Positions 53,041 through 63,827 of a stretch of 64,000 nucleotides of DNA are shown here, in pieces. The notes below the pieces were generated by a model. That model saw only the letters and a list, made by a program, of their open reading frames with translations. It had not been told where the DNA came from and did no database searches. The translations under genes and the position numbers were made by a program. Numbering within the stretch: the first letter of the stretch is position 1; each line of letters begins with the position of its first letter. The stretch is from Brachionus plicatilis (Eukaryota; Rotifera; Eurotatoria; Ploima; Brachionidae), in assembly GCA_010279815.1 (NCBI GenBank), contig QEOQ01000092.1, forward strand, positions 74,118 through 138,117. The letters are read 5' to 3'.

Positions 53041-53917
53041 AAATTCTCAGTCCTTGATCGTAACAATTTTTACAAATCGATTTGAAAACCTTCTCCCCTA
53101 GACAAGGAGCACATGTAAACTATTTGCATTTGTCACAATTAAAGTTCGATTTGTTTCCATTACATAACCTAATTTGACACTTTTTTTTTGCATATGAATT
53201 AATCTCATTGCTTGCTAAGCGCTTTCTAGAAGCAACTGGAGTAATTGGAGTTGTAGGCTGTACACTTGTATTTACTATTTCCAGTAATTCATCTGACAAT
53301 TCGTACAATTCAATATAAAATTTATCATCGACAGGTCAAAAATCACAAAAAATGCTGAAAGTTTGGTCTCATTTATCTGACGTGTAGCAAAGCTTGTTGG
53401 TCCAACTTTCTAATTAAAATTAATCTTTATTCTAAGACTTGTCTCTTCTCTATCTTTCAATCTTATCCATATCGTTCCATTTTTCGAAGTATTGTCTATG
53501 TTAGTTTCTTCAGTTTCTTCATTATCAGAGTCTTCATCTGAATCGTATTCAGCATTAGGCTGATTTGTTGTTTCCATTCTATCTTCAAAATCATTATCAA
53601 AGTCATCATTATCCTCATAATCATTATCATCATCATCAGAGGCTAGTGATTGGGTATCATTCGCATTTCTAAGAAGTTCAAGGGCTTGTAAGGCAGCTTT
53701 TCGCCGAGACATTGTTCATAAAATTGTAATTTATAAAATGAATTATTCAATTTAAGTAAGATTTTATTTTATAAAGATTTTAAAACAAAAATGAATTAAT
53801 TATAATATTTTCTTGATTTTAGATTTGATGAAAAAAAAAATGTCAAAAATATATTGAGCAAAGAGCAAAATAAGCATCAAAAAGGGTCTTTAAAACCCCT
53901 TGGTCCTTTGAGTGTTA
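53041..53917 (-). mobile_element. internally deleted piggyBac transposase element
   Basis: Minus-strand N-terminus 53712-53410: MSRRKAALQALELL, then a long acidic Asp/Glu/Asn stretch, then NGTIWIRL, as in piggyBac transposases. After a short GPTSFATRQIN-like block a frame break follows. Frame 53308-53120 and beyond gives the C-terminal Cys-rich zinc domain (KKKCQIRLC, NCDKC, CAPCLGEKVF). The whole DDD catalytic core is missing. The right end CCTTTGAGTG abuts TTAA at 53914-53917, the piggyBac target. Confidence 0.7.
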
Positions 53918-54157
53918 ATAGTTAAATGAATTTATTGTAATTCTTTTATTTGCATTTTTTGTCAAATCATACATGTCGAAATTTAAGATACCTGTCCAGC
54001 TAATTATAATTTATATTTATTTATTTATAATTTATAAACTGCACCTCATAGGCGACTTTAAAAAAAAATAAATAATTATGTCGAATTTATTATTTTCGAA
54101 ATCAGGCATAGTTGTCTCAGTTAAGTTTTACTTTTGATTCTTTTGATCATTCAAGAT

Positions 54158-54510
54158 CAGAGTTGTTTAAAAGTCACAAGTCTCAAGTCAAGTCCAAGTC
54201 CGGACTTTTTTTTTCAGAAGTCCGACCAAAGGCTTTAATTTTTTTTTACAAAAAAAAAGTCCAAGTCAGAACATTTTTTTTTAAATTTCATTCAAAAGTC
54301 CAAGTCCAGGCTTTAAAATTTTGAATACTGAAGAAGAAATTTATGCTAAAATTGCAAGAAAATTCTGATATCTGGCAAATCTATTGCAACCCAAGAGTAT
54401 AAAAATTTTTTTATATGAAGCCTGATCTAGCAAATTTAAAAAAAAAATTCTTGACTTGTACTTTTTTTTTAATGACTCGGTATTTTTTTTGGGAATTTTA
54501 AACAACTCTG
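54158..54510. mobile_element. hAT-like MITE with AAGTC words, perfect 8-bp TSD
   Basis: CAGAGTTGTTTAAAAGTC to AAACAACTCTG, flanked by TTCAAGAT at 54150-54157 and 54511-54518. Interior of repeated AAGTCCAAGTCC words; shares TGAATACTGAAGAAGAAATT with the copy at 21368. The open frame 54112-54324 only reads the words. Confidence 0.88.
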
Positions 54511-55121
54511 TTCAAGATCCAATACATAAAAATCTGGACTTCTTTCATGTTTGTGAAAATTTAATTTTTTTACTCAAAGTCTTTAATGTAATTTAAAATT
54601 TATTTTTTTTTACAATTTTAAATTGCCTATGAGACTGCAATAAATAATAATAATAATACTATTCACATGTCTGCAAGGTATAGTGTTGTTTTATTGAAAT
54701 TTTTTTTATAAAAGAAAAAAATAGTCTCGAAAATTTTTTTTTTCAAGTTTATTTCAAAATTCAAATGGCTCTGAGTAATAGAACTCCTTGCGCCATTGTT
54801 TTTCTTTTTTTTTATTTAATAGTTTTACATTAATAAATTGAATAAAAAAATAATTTTGGTTGATTTTAAATGATTTAATAAAAGAAAAAAAAAAACGAGT
54901 TTAAATAGAAAATCCATTTTCAATCATCCGACCAATCCATCCATTTTCAGTCTCGAAAAATGATAAAGAAATTTTTTTAATAGATAAGTCACATAAAAAC
55001 GTTCTTTTCATGAAAAATTAATCTAAAAAATTTTCAAAATTTAACTAAATTTTGTTTAATAATTAAATAATATAACTTGAAAGTATTTTTCTAAAACTTG
55101 ATTTTCAATTTTAAATTTCAG

Positions 55122-55249
55122 GAACTATGGGTTTCTTCTAGCCGAAGTCGTCTTCAGCGAAAAATAGTTAGAGATATTGTAAATGTAGAATTATACAAGT
55201 CGTATGAAAGAAATTCACATAATTTTAATTTATACAATATAAAAAGATG
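55122..55249 (+). CDS. orphan terminal exon candidate
   Basis: After the acceptor TTTAAATTTCAG a 43-codon frame, ELWVSSSRSRLQRKIVRDI then VNVELYKSYERNSH and NIKR, runs to TGA at 55247-55249. The composition is protein-like in a region of T/A runs. A second frame (NYGFLLAEVVFSEK then stop) is shorter. No upstream exon was identified and no family is recognised. Confidence 0.3.
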
Positions 55250-56605
55250 AACATTGTACTATGTAAAACAATTATTTACTAGATAATAAATTTTAAAACT
55301 TGTTAAAATTATTAACTAACAGAAAATTTATAGAGAAAAAAATTAAATTGCTAGATTATTTTATTAATTAATAAGAGTTACTCAATATTTTATTTAGGTG
55401 GAGTTCGATACAAAACTTCAATAAAAAACAAATCTTTTTTTTTTGATCAAAATTTTACATTACACGAGTTTTTTAGAAGAAGGTTGTTTAGAGAATTTTT
55501 TATTAATTATAGAATTTTTAGAATTTTTTTTTTTATACATTTCATCAATTTCTATTAAGATCTATATTTATTTTTTTAACTTTATTTATAGCAAAACATA
55601 CGAAGTAGACCCCTGTTCAAGTTGATGAAGGAAATAAGAAAATCCAGTTGTAATAAAAAGGAAAATCTATTCCTTAATTTTTGAACAAAGCGAAAGATAG
55701 ATAAAGGACTTTTTGTTTATTAGTTAAATAAAAAAATTAACACTTTTTAATAATAAGATCATGGAATAATCTTAAAAAAATATTTTTTTTTATTTTTAAT
55801 TGAATACAAAAAAGTAATAGATTTTTAAAGCATATTTCAAAGAAAAAAATTTCTTTTAATAGTTAAGTCTCTTTTTTGGGGAAGTAAATTTAAAAAGAAT
55901 TTTGAAAAAAAAATTAGTCAAAATTTTAGAATATAAAAATAAATAAAATATTTAATGTGTATAATAAAAAAAAGATCTATATGTATAATAACTTCATTTA
56001 TTTTTTATTAGTTCATTAAAAATCACTTAATAGTGTTTTAACCTAATATTAATCATACAGAGCTCAATGGAATCAAAAACACCGTCATTTGATATTAATG
56101 CTTTTTTTACAGACTTTTAGAATTCAAAAATATTTTTAAAGAAGAAAAATATTTTTTTTTAAATAAAAAAAAATATTTTATATTTGAAAGTAGTCATGCG
56201 ATTATAAAAAGAATTTTTATTTCATTAATATTTTTTAGCCTTTGACTATTTCAGCATTCATGAATAAACTAATTGAAAGTTTTTTTCAACAAAACTTCTT
56301 TAATAATTTTTTATTAGATTTAATTATAAAAGTAAATAACATTGAAAAAAGTAAATCGAATTTTTTTAGGTTTAGTCTAAAATAAAAAATCTTTTCTCTA
56401 TTAAAAGAAAATGTTTAATAAAATATTAATTTTAAAATATTATTTTCTAATTTCCAATTTTGTGACATGTCCTTTAAATCGAGCAATTACTTTATTTGCA
56501 ATCTTGCCTAAATAAAAAGCTTAAATCAATAATAATAATATTGGTATCAATTTAACATGAATTTTTTTAAAATTTTTTCAATGAAAATTAAATAATAAAC
56601 ACTTG
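55250..56605. other. intergenic, no gene seen
   Basis: AT-rich. The open frame at 55443-55625 is low-complexity with a Phe/Ile-rich translation. Confidence 0.4.
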
Positions 56606-56609
56606 TAAA

Positions 56610-56985
56610 ACACAGCACCGTATTTCCTCAAATTGAATAAAGTGCAGTCTAAAAAGTGATTCAAATAATTAAAATTTTCTTCTAATAGAAAAAAAAAATC
56701 ATGATTTATGAATATTCTTTTAACGAGACACTTTTTTAGCAAAAAAATTACCGTATTCTCTCTATAGAAAATTTTTGCTAGAATTAGAATTAAAATTTCC
56801 TTTTATTTAAAAAAACAAGTGTTCCGTCTGGAAGAAAATTCATGAATCATAAATCATGTAAATCGTGGATTTTTGTTGTTTCTAATAGAAGAGAAAAAAA
56901 GCGATATATTTATTTTAGAGTGAAAAATTTTCGAATTAAAGAAACCTTTTTATTTTACTTGAGGAAATATGGTAATTAAAATAAA
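56610..56985. mobile_element. MITE with CCGTATTTCCTCAA ends
   Basis: ACCGTATTTCCTCAAATTGAA at left and TTGAGGAAATATGGTAATT at right are inverted. The interior TCATGAATCATAAATCAT is shared with 28200-28335. Confidence 0.55.
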
Positions 56986-57548
56986 AGTAATTTTTTTTAA
57001 TATTTGGGCTAGTACTTTTTTTAGAACCTAAGCTGATAAATAACCAAAGTGTTTCTGGATCTTTTTAAAAATAATAGCCCAAAAATGTTTGTCGGAATTT
57101 TTAATTGAGAAAAAAATATGACCGAATTGTGCCCAAAAAAAATCCTCTACAAGATGATTATTAATTATTATATACTTTCTGAAAATTTGATACAAAATAA
57201 GCCGTAGAACGCAATTTTCAGATGGCTGAATATAAACGTTTTAAGCAAAAAAAATCTAAAATTTAGTATTTGGTATTTTGATGAATAAATATGATACAAT
57301 ACAATTTTTTTTAATTTAATAATTTAAAAAATTTTTAGAGACATTTTTTAAATAAAAAAATTTGGTTCAATTTAGATCAAAATTTATGAATCATATCGTT
57401 AATTCTAAAGGGTTTTAAAATAGTAAATAATGAGAAAAAAAAATCGTTTTTTGGAGAGAAAATTTTTCAATAAAAAAAAAATTTTTTTGATAAAATTTTT
57501 GGCATTTAAAAAAATCTATCTTTTTAATACAAGACTTTTTTTTCTAGT

Positions 57549-57701
57549 ATTTCTCTACTGACGACTCTTAGTATCATATTTGTGAAAAAATTAACTATCC
57601 GCAAAGTTCTATTTATTTTATTAATCATTTCTCTATTTTCTCAATTAAAATTTTCGACAAACATTTGTGGACACCTGTTTATAACAATAATTATTAGCAC
57701 A
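57549..57701 (+). CDS. orphan hydrophobic exon candidate
   Basis: Between the acceptor TTTTTTTCTAG and a consensus donor GTGAGT the frame reads ISLLTTLSIIFVKKLTIRKV, LFILLIISLFSQLKFS, TNICGHLFITIIIST, i.e. two hydrophobic segments joined by a basic loop, as in a multi-pass membrane protein. Neighbouring exons were not found. Phe/Ile-rich readings are common in AT-rich DNA, so this is weak. Confidence 0.25.
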
Positions 57702-58249
57702 GTGAGTGGCACACGCTATGGGAATAATAGAGTGCTTGTAAATTACTTTATATTTAAAATAATTTTTTAAACAAACAAATGGAAAGGAAAAATGTATATT
57801 TTTAGTTTATAAAATTTTTTAAACTTCTTTGAAATAAGAAAAAATTATTGGATTTTATATGTGCCTTTTTAAACTAGAAAAAACAAAGCAAATTTTTTTT
57901 ATCATTTAAAATTTGATTTATTATAAAATTTTGGATTTAAAATTAGTTTTTGCAATTAATTTATTTTAATAAAAATTATAAATTTGTTATTATAAATAAT
58001 AAATTAATTTATATTGACATCATCAAGTTGATGATCAATTCAAAATATCATCTCAATGTCAAGTTTATTTTCATATTTAAAATTTTAAAATTTTCTTCTT
58101 TATTAGGCTTAAATTTTTTAGTTGATTTTAATTATTTAGTCTTTAATTTTATTGTAATTAAAAATTTATTTATAAAAAGAATAATTTAATGTTTTAAAAT
58201 ATATAATTTGCTTGAATGGAAAATAAAATTATTCTTATTTATTTATTTG
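57702..58249. other. intergenic with partial MITE
   Basis: 57950-58200 shares TGTCAAGTTTATTTTCATATTT and adjoining sequence with the interior of the element at 10159-10703, so it is a partial copy. The open frame 57950-58189 is an artefact of it. Confidence 0.4.
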
Positions 58250-59075
58250 TTTTTCTGTATCGAGCTAATGCTCCTTCAGAATATTAAAAAAAAAAAAAAT
58301 GAAATAAAATAAAGTTAATTAAGGTAAAATAAAATAAAAAAATAAATAAAAAAAAAAGGATAAATAAGTCAAAAGAAAATTAAGAATGATATGTTTAAAT
58401 AACTAGAGTTAAGACATGTTTATATATTTGATAGTTCAGGAAAAAAAGAAGAAATAGTAAGGTAGCAATTGCACAATGGAGTTGGGTATTCAATATAATA
58501 TTGGAGGGGGTATCATATTTTAGCTTCAAAATAGACCGAACTGCTGAATTTTGAATAACTTGTATTTTTTTGATGTTAGTTTCTGAGAATGAATTTAAAC
58601 AAGGAAAAGAATAATCCAAAATTGATCATATTAAGGATTTGTAAAGATTACCTAATGTTTTTGGTTTTAGACCCCATTTTTTATTTGAAAGATATTTTAT
58701 TAAATTAAGCCTTGAATTACAACGCTCTTTTAATTCATCCACCATTGGACTAAAAGTAAGTTTTGAGTCTAATGTTATTCCTAAGAATTTAACTTTTTCC
58801 TCTTTATTTAAATTACTATTATTAATTTTAAGGTCAAGATTAATTTTAGCTTTAGTTTTTTTCTCAAAGATCATATAACATGATTTCTCAATAGAAATTT
58901 TCATTTTCCATTTGAAAAGCCATATTTCAACTTCTTTTAGATACTTATTGATCACTTTTTCAAGATTTCCTATCTTTTTAAAAGTAAAAAAGGTAGCCAA
59001 ATCATCTGCAAAAAGAAGAGAGTATTGGCAGTTTGTTTTGTTTATTTTTGGTATATCATTTATAAAATGCTAAAA
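58250..59075 (-). mobile_element. LINE: RT C-terminal half with 3' hairpin tail
   Basis: The minus strand has TNCQYSLLFADDLATFF, frame 59000-58626 (WLFKWKMKISIEKSC, VKFLGITLDSKLTF, NKKWGLKPKTLGNLY) and frame 58619-58395 (MDYSFPCLNSFSETNIKKIQ, QNSAVRSILKL). Then comes the 3' end CTGAAGGAGCATTAGCTCGA plus an AAATAAAT tail (about 58285-58225). One frame break separates the two frames. 5' truncated at about 59075. Confidence 0.8.
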
Positions 59076-59509
59076 AGAGGCTAATTTGGTTAAATTTATA
59101 TTAATTTGGTTTTGAAACCTATTTTGAATTGGTGGTTTGATTTGCACAGGTAATTGTGGTTTTTTGGTGTCAATTAAGAATAAATTTTCGACAAAATACA
59201 CGAATTAGGTGTTAAATTTTGGTAATCGAGTTTCGCCTTAGATTACATTTTTTTGGTGATATTCTTTATTTTTTTGGTGAATAAAAAAATATTATTGGTG
59301 AACGATAATTGTATGACATTTAATTTTCGTAGAGTATAATTTTGTCACGATAGTTTTGTCATACTTTTTAAAAATATAATTTTGTAACGATTCATTATAA
59401 TTCTCTCAACATCCCAATTAACCAATTATGGATTATAAAATTGAATATTTCGAAAATAATCGGTTTAATCGAGATGTAAAAGAAAGAACTAATCTCATCC
59501 ATGATTTTT
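59076..59509. repeat. iterated TTTGGTG words
   Basis: 59090-59310 repeats TTTGGTG or TTGGTGA about ten times. A similar GGTGA-word stretch lies at 60418-60540. It looks like arm material of another word-iterating element, whose partner arm I cannot delimit. Confidence 0.35.
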
Positions 59510-60087
59510 TTTTAAAGATTTATTTATTTAAATTTAATAAAAAATTTAAAATGGCTTCAAGCTCACTAATTGAGTGCTACCTCTTTCAGCTCGCTCCTTC
59601 AGCCTAAATAAGATAAAATAAATAAAAATTAAATAAAATTATTGTTTTACAATAAACGAAAAAAAAAAAAAAAAAACAGTCAAACTAGTTATAAATTACT
59701 CAGGATAAATCAAATTTTTACGTTTGATTTTACACAAGAACCAAAGATTTTTCAACCTTTGGAAAGAGCGTATATTAAAAAAAACAAGAGTAAGGTACAA
59801 TCGAATTAGGACTATGCAGGCATACGCAATCCAAATAACTGAATAGAAAGCTCCCAAAGGAGTTGATGTAACATGCATTTTAGCAGTGATTGCTGACCAC
59901 GCACTAAAATATTCCTCGAAAAGTAATATGGTAAACTTATTTTTATATTTAAAACATTTGGTGATATAACGTGAACCCATTTGTAAAAACCTATCTTTTA
60001 TTGATAGTATTCTACTCACTATGAAAAGTTCCTTTGTTGGGCTATCCCACTTGAGTCTGTTATCGTAAAAATGTAAAACACGGAAAT
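59510..60087 (-). mobile_element. LINE post-RT region and 3' tail, left part
   Basis: The minus strand from 60087 reads FRVLHFYDNRLKWDSP, ILSIKDRFLQMGSRYITK, STPLGAFYSVIWIAYACIV, RLKNLWFLCKIKRKNL then stop at 59696. The untranslated end contains GGCTGAAGGAGCGAGCTG and an AATAAATAAAT tail near 59520. The part upstream of 60087 is displaced by an insertion and continues at 61250. Confidence 0.7.
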
Positions 60088-61249
60088 CTATAGAATTACG
60101 TTCTTTTACGTAAATTTGTAAAAAATGAATAAAAAAAAGAAATCTCAAAATTTACTGATATTTTATTTTTTCTCGTAATTTACTGGAAATGTTTTAGTAA
60201 TTTACGAGAATAACTTTAAAGTTTAAGTAAATTTGTAAAGTAAAGTAAAATAAAATAAAATTTAAAAAAAATAAAGTTTTTATTTATTTTTGCATGCCGT
60301 ATTTGAGCCATGACAACGGGAATTGCAAAGTAAATTTGATTTTCGACATGAGCATCATTATTTCCATCTTTATTTCGTAATGATTAAATTCCTTTTAATT
60401 AGTTAGATCAAAGTCTTTAAGTGAACAAAAAAATATTTAGGTGACCATTACCAAAATTAGGTGGACAATAAAAATATAAAGTGAAAATATAAGTAAAATT
60501 CGTGACTAAGTAAAAAATTAAACTAGTGAGTACAAGACATGTGCGTTTTTGGCCCTCTTCACTTATTAAAAAGTCACTTAGCTTATTAAAAATTCTATAA
60601 GCTTCGGTTTTGTGAAGTTCAGTACAAAAGAACAGAACAAAGTGTAAAAAAATTTAATAACTTTTTTTCTAAAAGTTAAAAATTAATTCTGTGAATGCAG
60701 AATGGTGCAAAATTCAAATTTGCATCAACTGTTTAAGTCTGCTAATGATGTGCAAAATCTCTGCAAAATGCACCACGCTTGACTATATTAAAATTTAATT
60801 TCTGCTGAACTCTGCAAATTCAGCAGACCTTGATATGTGATGCAACTTTGAATGTTGCATTATGTTGCATTTACAGAATTAAGTTTAAACCTTTAAAAAA
60901 AATTCATTCAATTTTTTTACATAATTTTCGACGTTGGTCACCATTGAAAATAAAATAATGACCAAAATGGTTTTTAGTTTTTTTAAATTAATTTTCATTT
61001 TTATGCTTTTTAGATTTTTTGATTTATTATAATTTTTAAGCAAAATTTAAGCATAAAATTGTTCTCAAAATGTACGCATAAATTATCTAGTAATTTACGA
61101 GAAGAAATTAAAAATTCTATAGAATTCCGTTAGCATAAGTAAATTTACAAATTTACTTAGTAAATTTTGAGAATCCAATATTTTTATATTTTTTTACAAT
61201 TTTACGCATTGACACGTAATTCTATAAATTTACTTAATCTCAAAATTTA
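60088..61249. mobile_element. TIR element inserted in the LINE
   Basis: TATAGAATTACGTTCTTTTACG at left is the imperfect inverse of the right end (CACGTAATTCTATAAATTTAC), with CTCAAAATTTACT in both arms. It splits the LINE coding between QNRAIRC and FRVLHF. It contains another MITE fragment. Confidence 0.6.
60609..60935. mobile_element. TTGTGAAGTTCAGTAC MITE, nested, right end degraded
   Basis: The left end TTTTGTGAAGTTCAGTAC matches the ends of the 29827 and 46647 elements. The interior has TCTGCAAAATGCA and its inverse. The right end has no recognisable inverse of the first 25 bases. Confidence 0.5.
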
Positions 61250-61445
61250 CTATTACATATACATCTTATTGCTCTGTTTTGAACTGTTTGGACTGATTTG
61301 GTACTAGTAATTGAAACACTAGCAACCGTAAAAAAGGAATAGTCAAAAAGTGATCCTATCAAGGCTGAGTAAATGTTATTAAGTGTTTTTTTGCTAAAAT
61401 GCCATGACCGGTGAGAGAAAATCTTTATGATTTTGATTCCCTTGA
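61250..61445 (-). mobile_element. LINE RT thumb, right part of the split LINE
   Basis: The minus strand reads HRSWHFSKKTLNNIYSALIG, SLFDYSFFTVASVSI, VQTVQNRAIRC, the thumb region that precedes the block at 60087-59696 in the same orientation. Confidence 0.7.
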
Positions 61446-61610
61446 GATAGTTTATAGTTTATAGTTTATTAATAATTTTAAAAGGCTTGAGCTCTCGCTC
61501 TTTTGCCTTCCGGTTAAAGTATTTTTATATTTATAGCTAATTAATTATAATAAAGTGAAATAAATAAAATAAAAGAAAAAAAAATTGCTAAAATAAAATA
61601 ATTTAGTTTT
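61446..61610 (-). mobile_element. LINE 3' tail
   Basis: On the minus strand, GGAAGGCAAAAGAGCGAGAGC then TCAAGCC, followed by three ATAAACT repeats. A hairpin plus short tandem tail, like the other LINE ends here but a different tail unit. Confidence 0.45.
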
Positions 61611-61739
61611 AAGTGTATAAAATTTCAAGAGGTGTTTTGCCGTATTCTCTTGAGATGCTCATGACTTGTGTTTAAATACTTATTTGTATAAGCGTCATAA
61701 GTAAGGGCTGTTTATTCCATTTTTGTAAGTCATTAATGA

Positions 61740-62003
61740 AAAAAGAAAGTGACCTTGGTCATTTGAAAGTATACTTAACTCATTGCCTGAAATAGACAAA
61801 GTCAGTAAGCTCATGGACTACCTTGTTAATACATATTTTGAGGGTAGTCTCAATCGAGACTTACATGAAGTATGTCTCAAAGTGTTTTGACTTTGCTTAA
61901 TTGTCCAAGAAGAAAACTAAAAGTTCTCAGTCGTTAGATGAATCGTTGTCAGGTGTATCGGAGGATGAAGGAGAAGATGAGGTTTATAGCGGTGGAAAGA
62001 ATT
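61740..62003 (+). pseudogene. decayed coding fragment with acidic C-terminus
   Basis: The + strand reads SKLMDYLVNTYFEGSLNRDL, HEVCLKVF, then after a frame change KKKTKSSQSLDESLSGV, SEDEGEDEVYSGGKN then stop. It is probably the tail of a mobile-element protein, with at least one frameshift and a stop. Family not recognised. Confidence 0.35.
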
Positions 62004-62587
62004 AAGACTAAAATTTTAATTAATTATTTATTTATTTTTCTATACAACTATTTAACCAATAAAAGTATAATTTCGTTACGAATCTTTTTTTTGTTATAAA
62101 AACCATCAATTAAAAAAACTAATTTTGGTACAGTTAATTTTTCCGTGTCGTGACAAAACTTTACAGATTCTTAATTTTCTATTAATTTTTATTTCAATTT
62201 GTCCATGGGACTTAAACTTTAATTAAATAAATAAATGAATAAATAAATAAGTTGAAAATAAAATTATTTTTAATTGTAAAAATAGAAATTATCTATTTTT
62301 TTTAAGCATGTAATCTTGAAGTCTAAAAAGATTCAAAAAATATTCTTTAATAATATTTTTTTTTTATATTTAATTTTTTTATTCATCGCCAAATCTGGCG
62401 TAATTTTTGAAATAAATAATAATCGCATTTTGTGTTTCTGTATTTTAATTTTTATATCAATTGAAAAATGAAAAAATGAATAATAATTTTGTTGAATTAA
62501 AAAGAAAAAAAAAATTAACATTTCTCTTATATGTTTATTTTAAAACTATCAAATTTTTTTGTCTTATTTAATTTTTTTAATCTTATA
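62004..62587. other. intergenic, no gene seen
   Basis: AT-rich. The minus open frame at 62333-62521 is low-complexity. Confidence 0.4.
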
Positions 62588-62635
62588 ACTCTACATCGCC
62601 TTCAAGGCGTTCATTGAAATAAATTAAAAAAAAAA
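62588..62635 (+). mobile_element. short retroposon 3' tail, second copy
   Basis: ATCGCCTTCAAGGCGTTCATT then GAAATAAATTA and a poly-A run, the same motif as 50925-50975. Confidence 0.4.
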
Positions 62636-62639
62636 AATA

Positions 62640-63510
62640 ATATTGATCTAGTACCGTGTGGTGTGCTGAATGAATTAATATTTGTCTATCATCCAGTCAA
62701 TTATTCAAATTTGAAGGACTGCTAAATGAGAATTAAAAATGGATTAGAATGTGCATATTTTGCGAATTAAATGAGCTGTCACACAACTGCATCCAGCACT
62801 CAATCCATTGGCCATCCACTATCATAAATCAAATGAATGTTTGTCTAAAAACTAATCGATTTGAACACTCGATCAATAGAGAAAATGATTAGCAAACGGA
62901 TTTGAGAATTTGTTTCTACATTCTCAATTTCCTGCACAGTAAGCAATTATTTGTTTGAATTAATGGCCTTGAGAGCAAATATTGATTTATCGATTCAGTG
63001 ACGAATCGAACAAAAAGCGCTTGTGGCACACTTTAATTTCAAAGGCCCAGCATGAACACTAATTAACAGAATTGTATTTTTTGCGCAACTAATCAAGCCT
63101 TATCTGCAAGCGTTAGACAATGGCACCGCTTAGAGATTACACACTTTCTCATCAACCAGATAGCGAAGTCAGACTTGCCAAGATAAAGAGAAAACGGGCC
63201 TTTTCGATGAACACAAGTGAATGATTATTTTATCGCAGAGCAGCCCATGCATAAATTTTATCGATTTTTTGTTTTTTGATTGAAGTGATCACCACATGAA
63301 TAAGCGATCGTTTTTCATCAGCACTAAGATAGCACCATTGATTAGTTTTGAGATCAATAATTGAGATTTATTCCGATTTGGAGTGCTGTTGGTCACGAAA
63401 TGCTCAGCTTGCAGGCATAGGCTTAGTCACGAGCAATCTGTGATGCGTGGCTGGCTGCGCTCTTGTCCCGTTTTGTAAGGTGCATCCATGACACAATATA
63501 TTTTTTGGCA
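62640..63510. promoter_or_regulatory. complex, non-repetitive, non-coding block
   Basis: It has a distinctly higher GC content and sequence complexity than the rest of the right half, stops in all frames, and no repeat elsewhere in the window. Such blocks in AT-rich genomes are often regulatory or untranslated. Function unknown. Confidence 0.3.
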
Positions 63511-63564
63511 TCTTCAATTTGATCTTTAGATATTAAAATTAATCTTTAAATTTATTTGAATAAT

Positions 63565-63708
63565 GATTATGGTTAAGATTGTCAGAATCAAAAATGTCAG
63601 AGTAAAATTGTCAGAAATAAAAAAGTCAGAAAAAAAAAAGTCAGAAAAAAAAAAAGTCAGAAAAAAAATTGTCAGAAAAAAAAAAGTCAGAAAAAAAATT
63701 GTCAGGTC
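63565..63708. repeat. GTCAGAAAA minisatellite ending in a palindrome
   Basis: About nine units of GTCAGAAA(A)n or GTCAGAATC, length 12-16, followed by TTGTCAGGTCTGACAATTTT, an exact palindrome. The two open frames over it are opposite readings. Confidence 0.75.
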
Positions 63709-63827
63709 TGACAATTTTATCAAAGAGATAGCGATAATTTTTTTATTGGTTAATTTTTTTAAAGAAATATAATAAATGAAAAAAAAGATCACAAAAATTA
63801 TTATTTAAAAAAATCAGAAATAAAACA

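Noticed and set aside
63565..63708. CRISPR-like array
   Set aside because: Units are contiguous with no spacers, and the genome is eukaryotic; it is a minisatellite.
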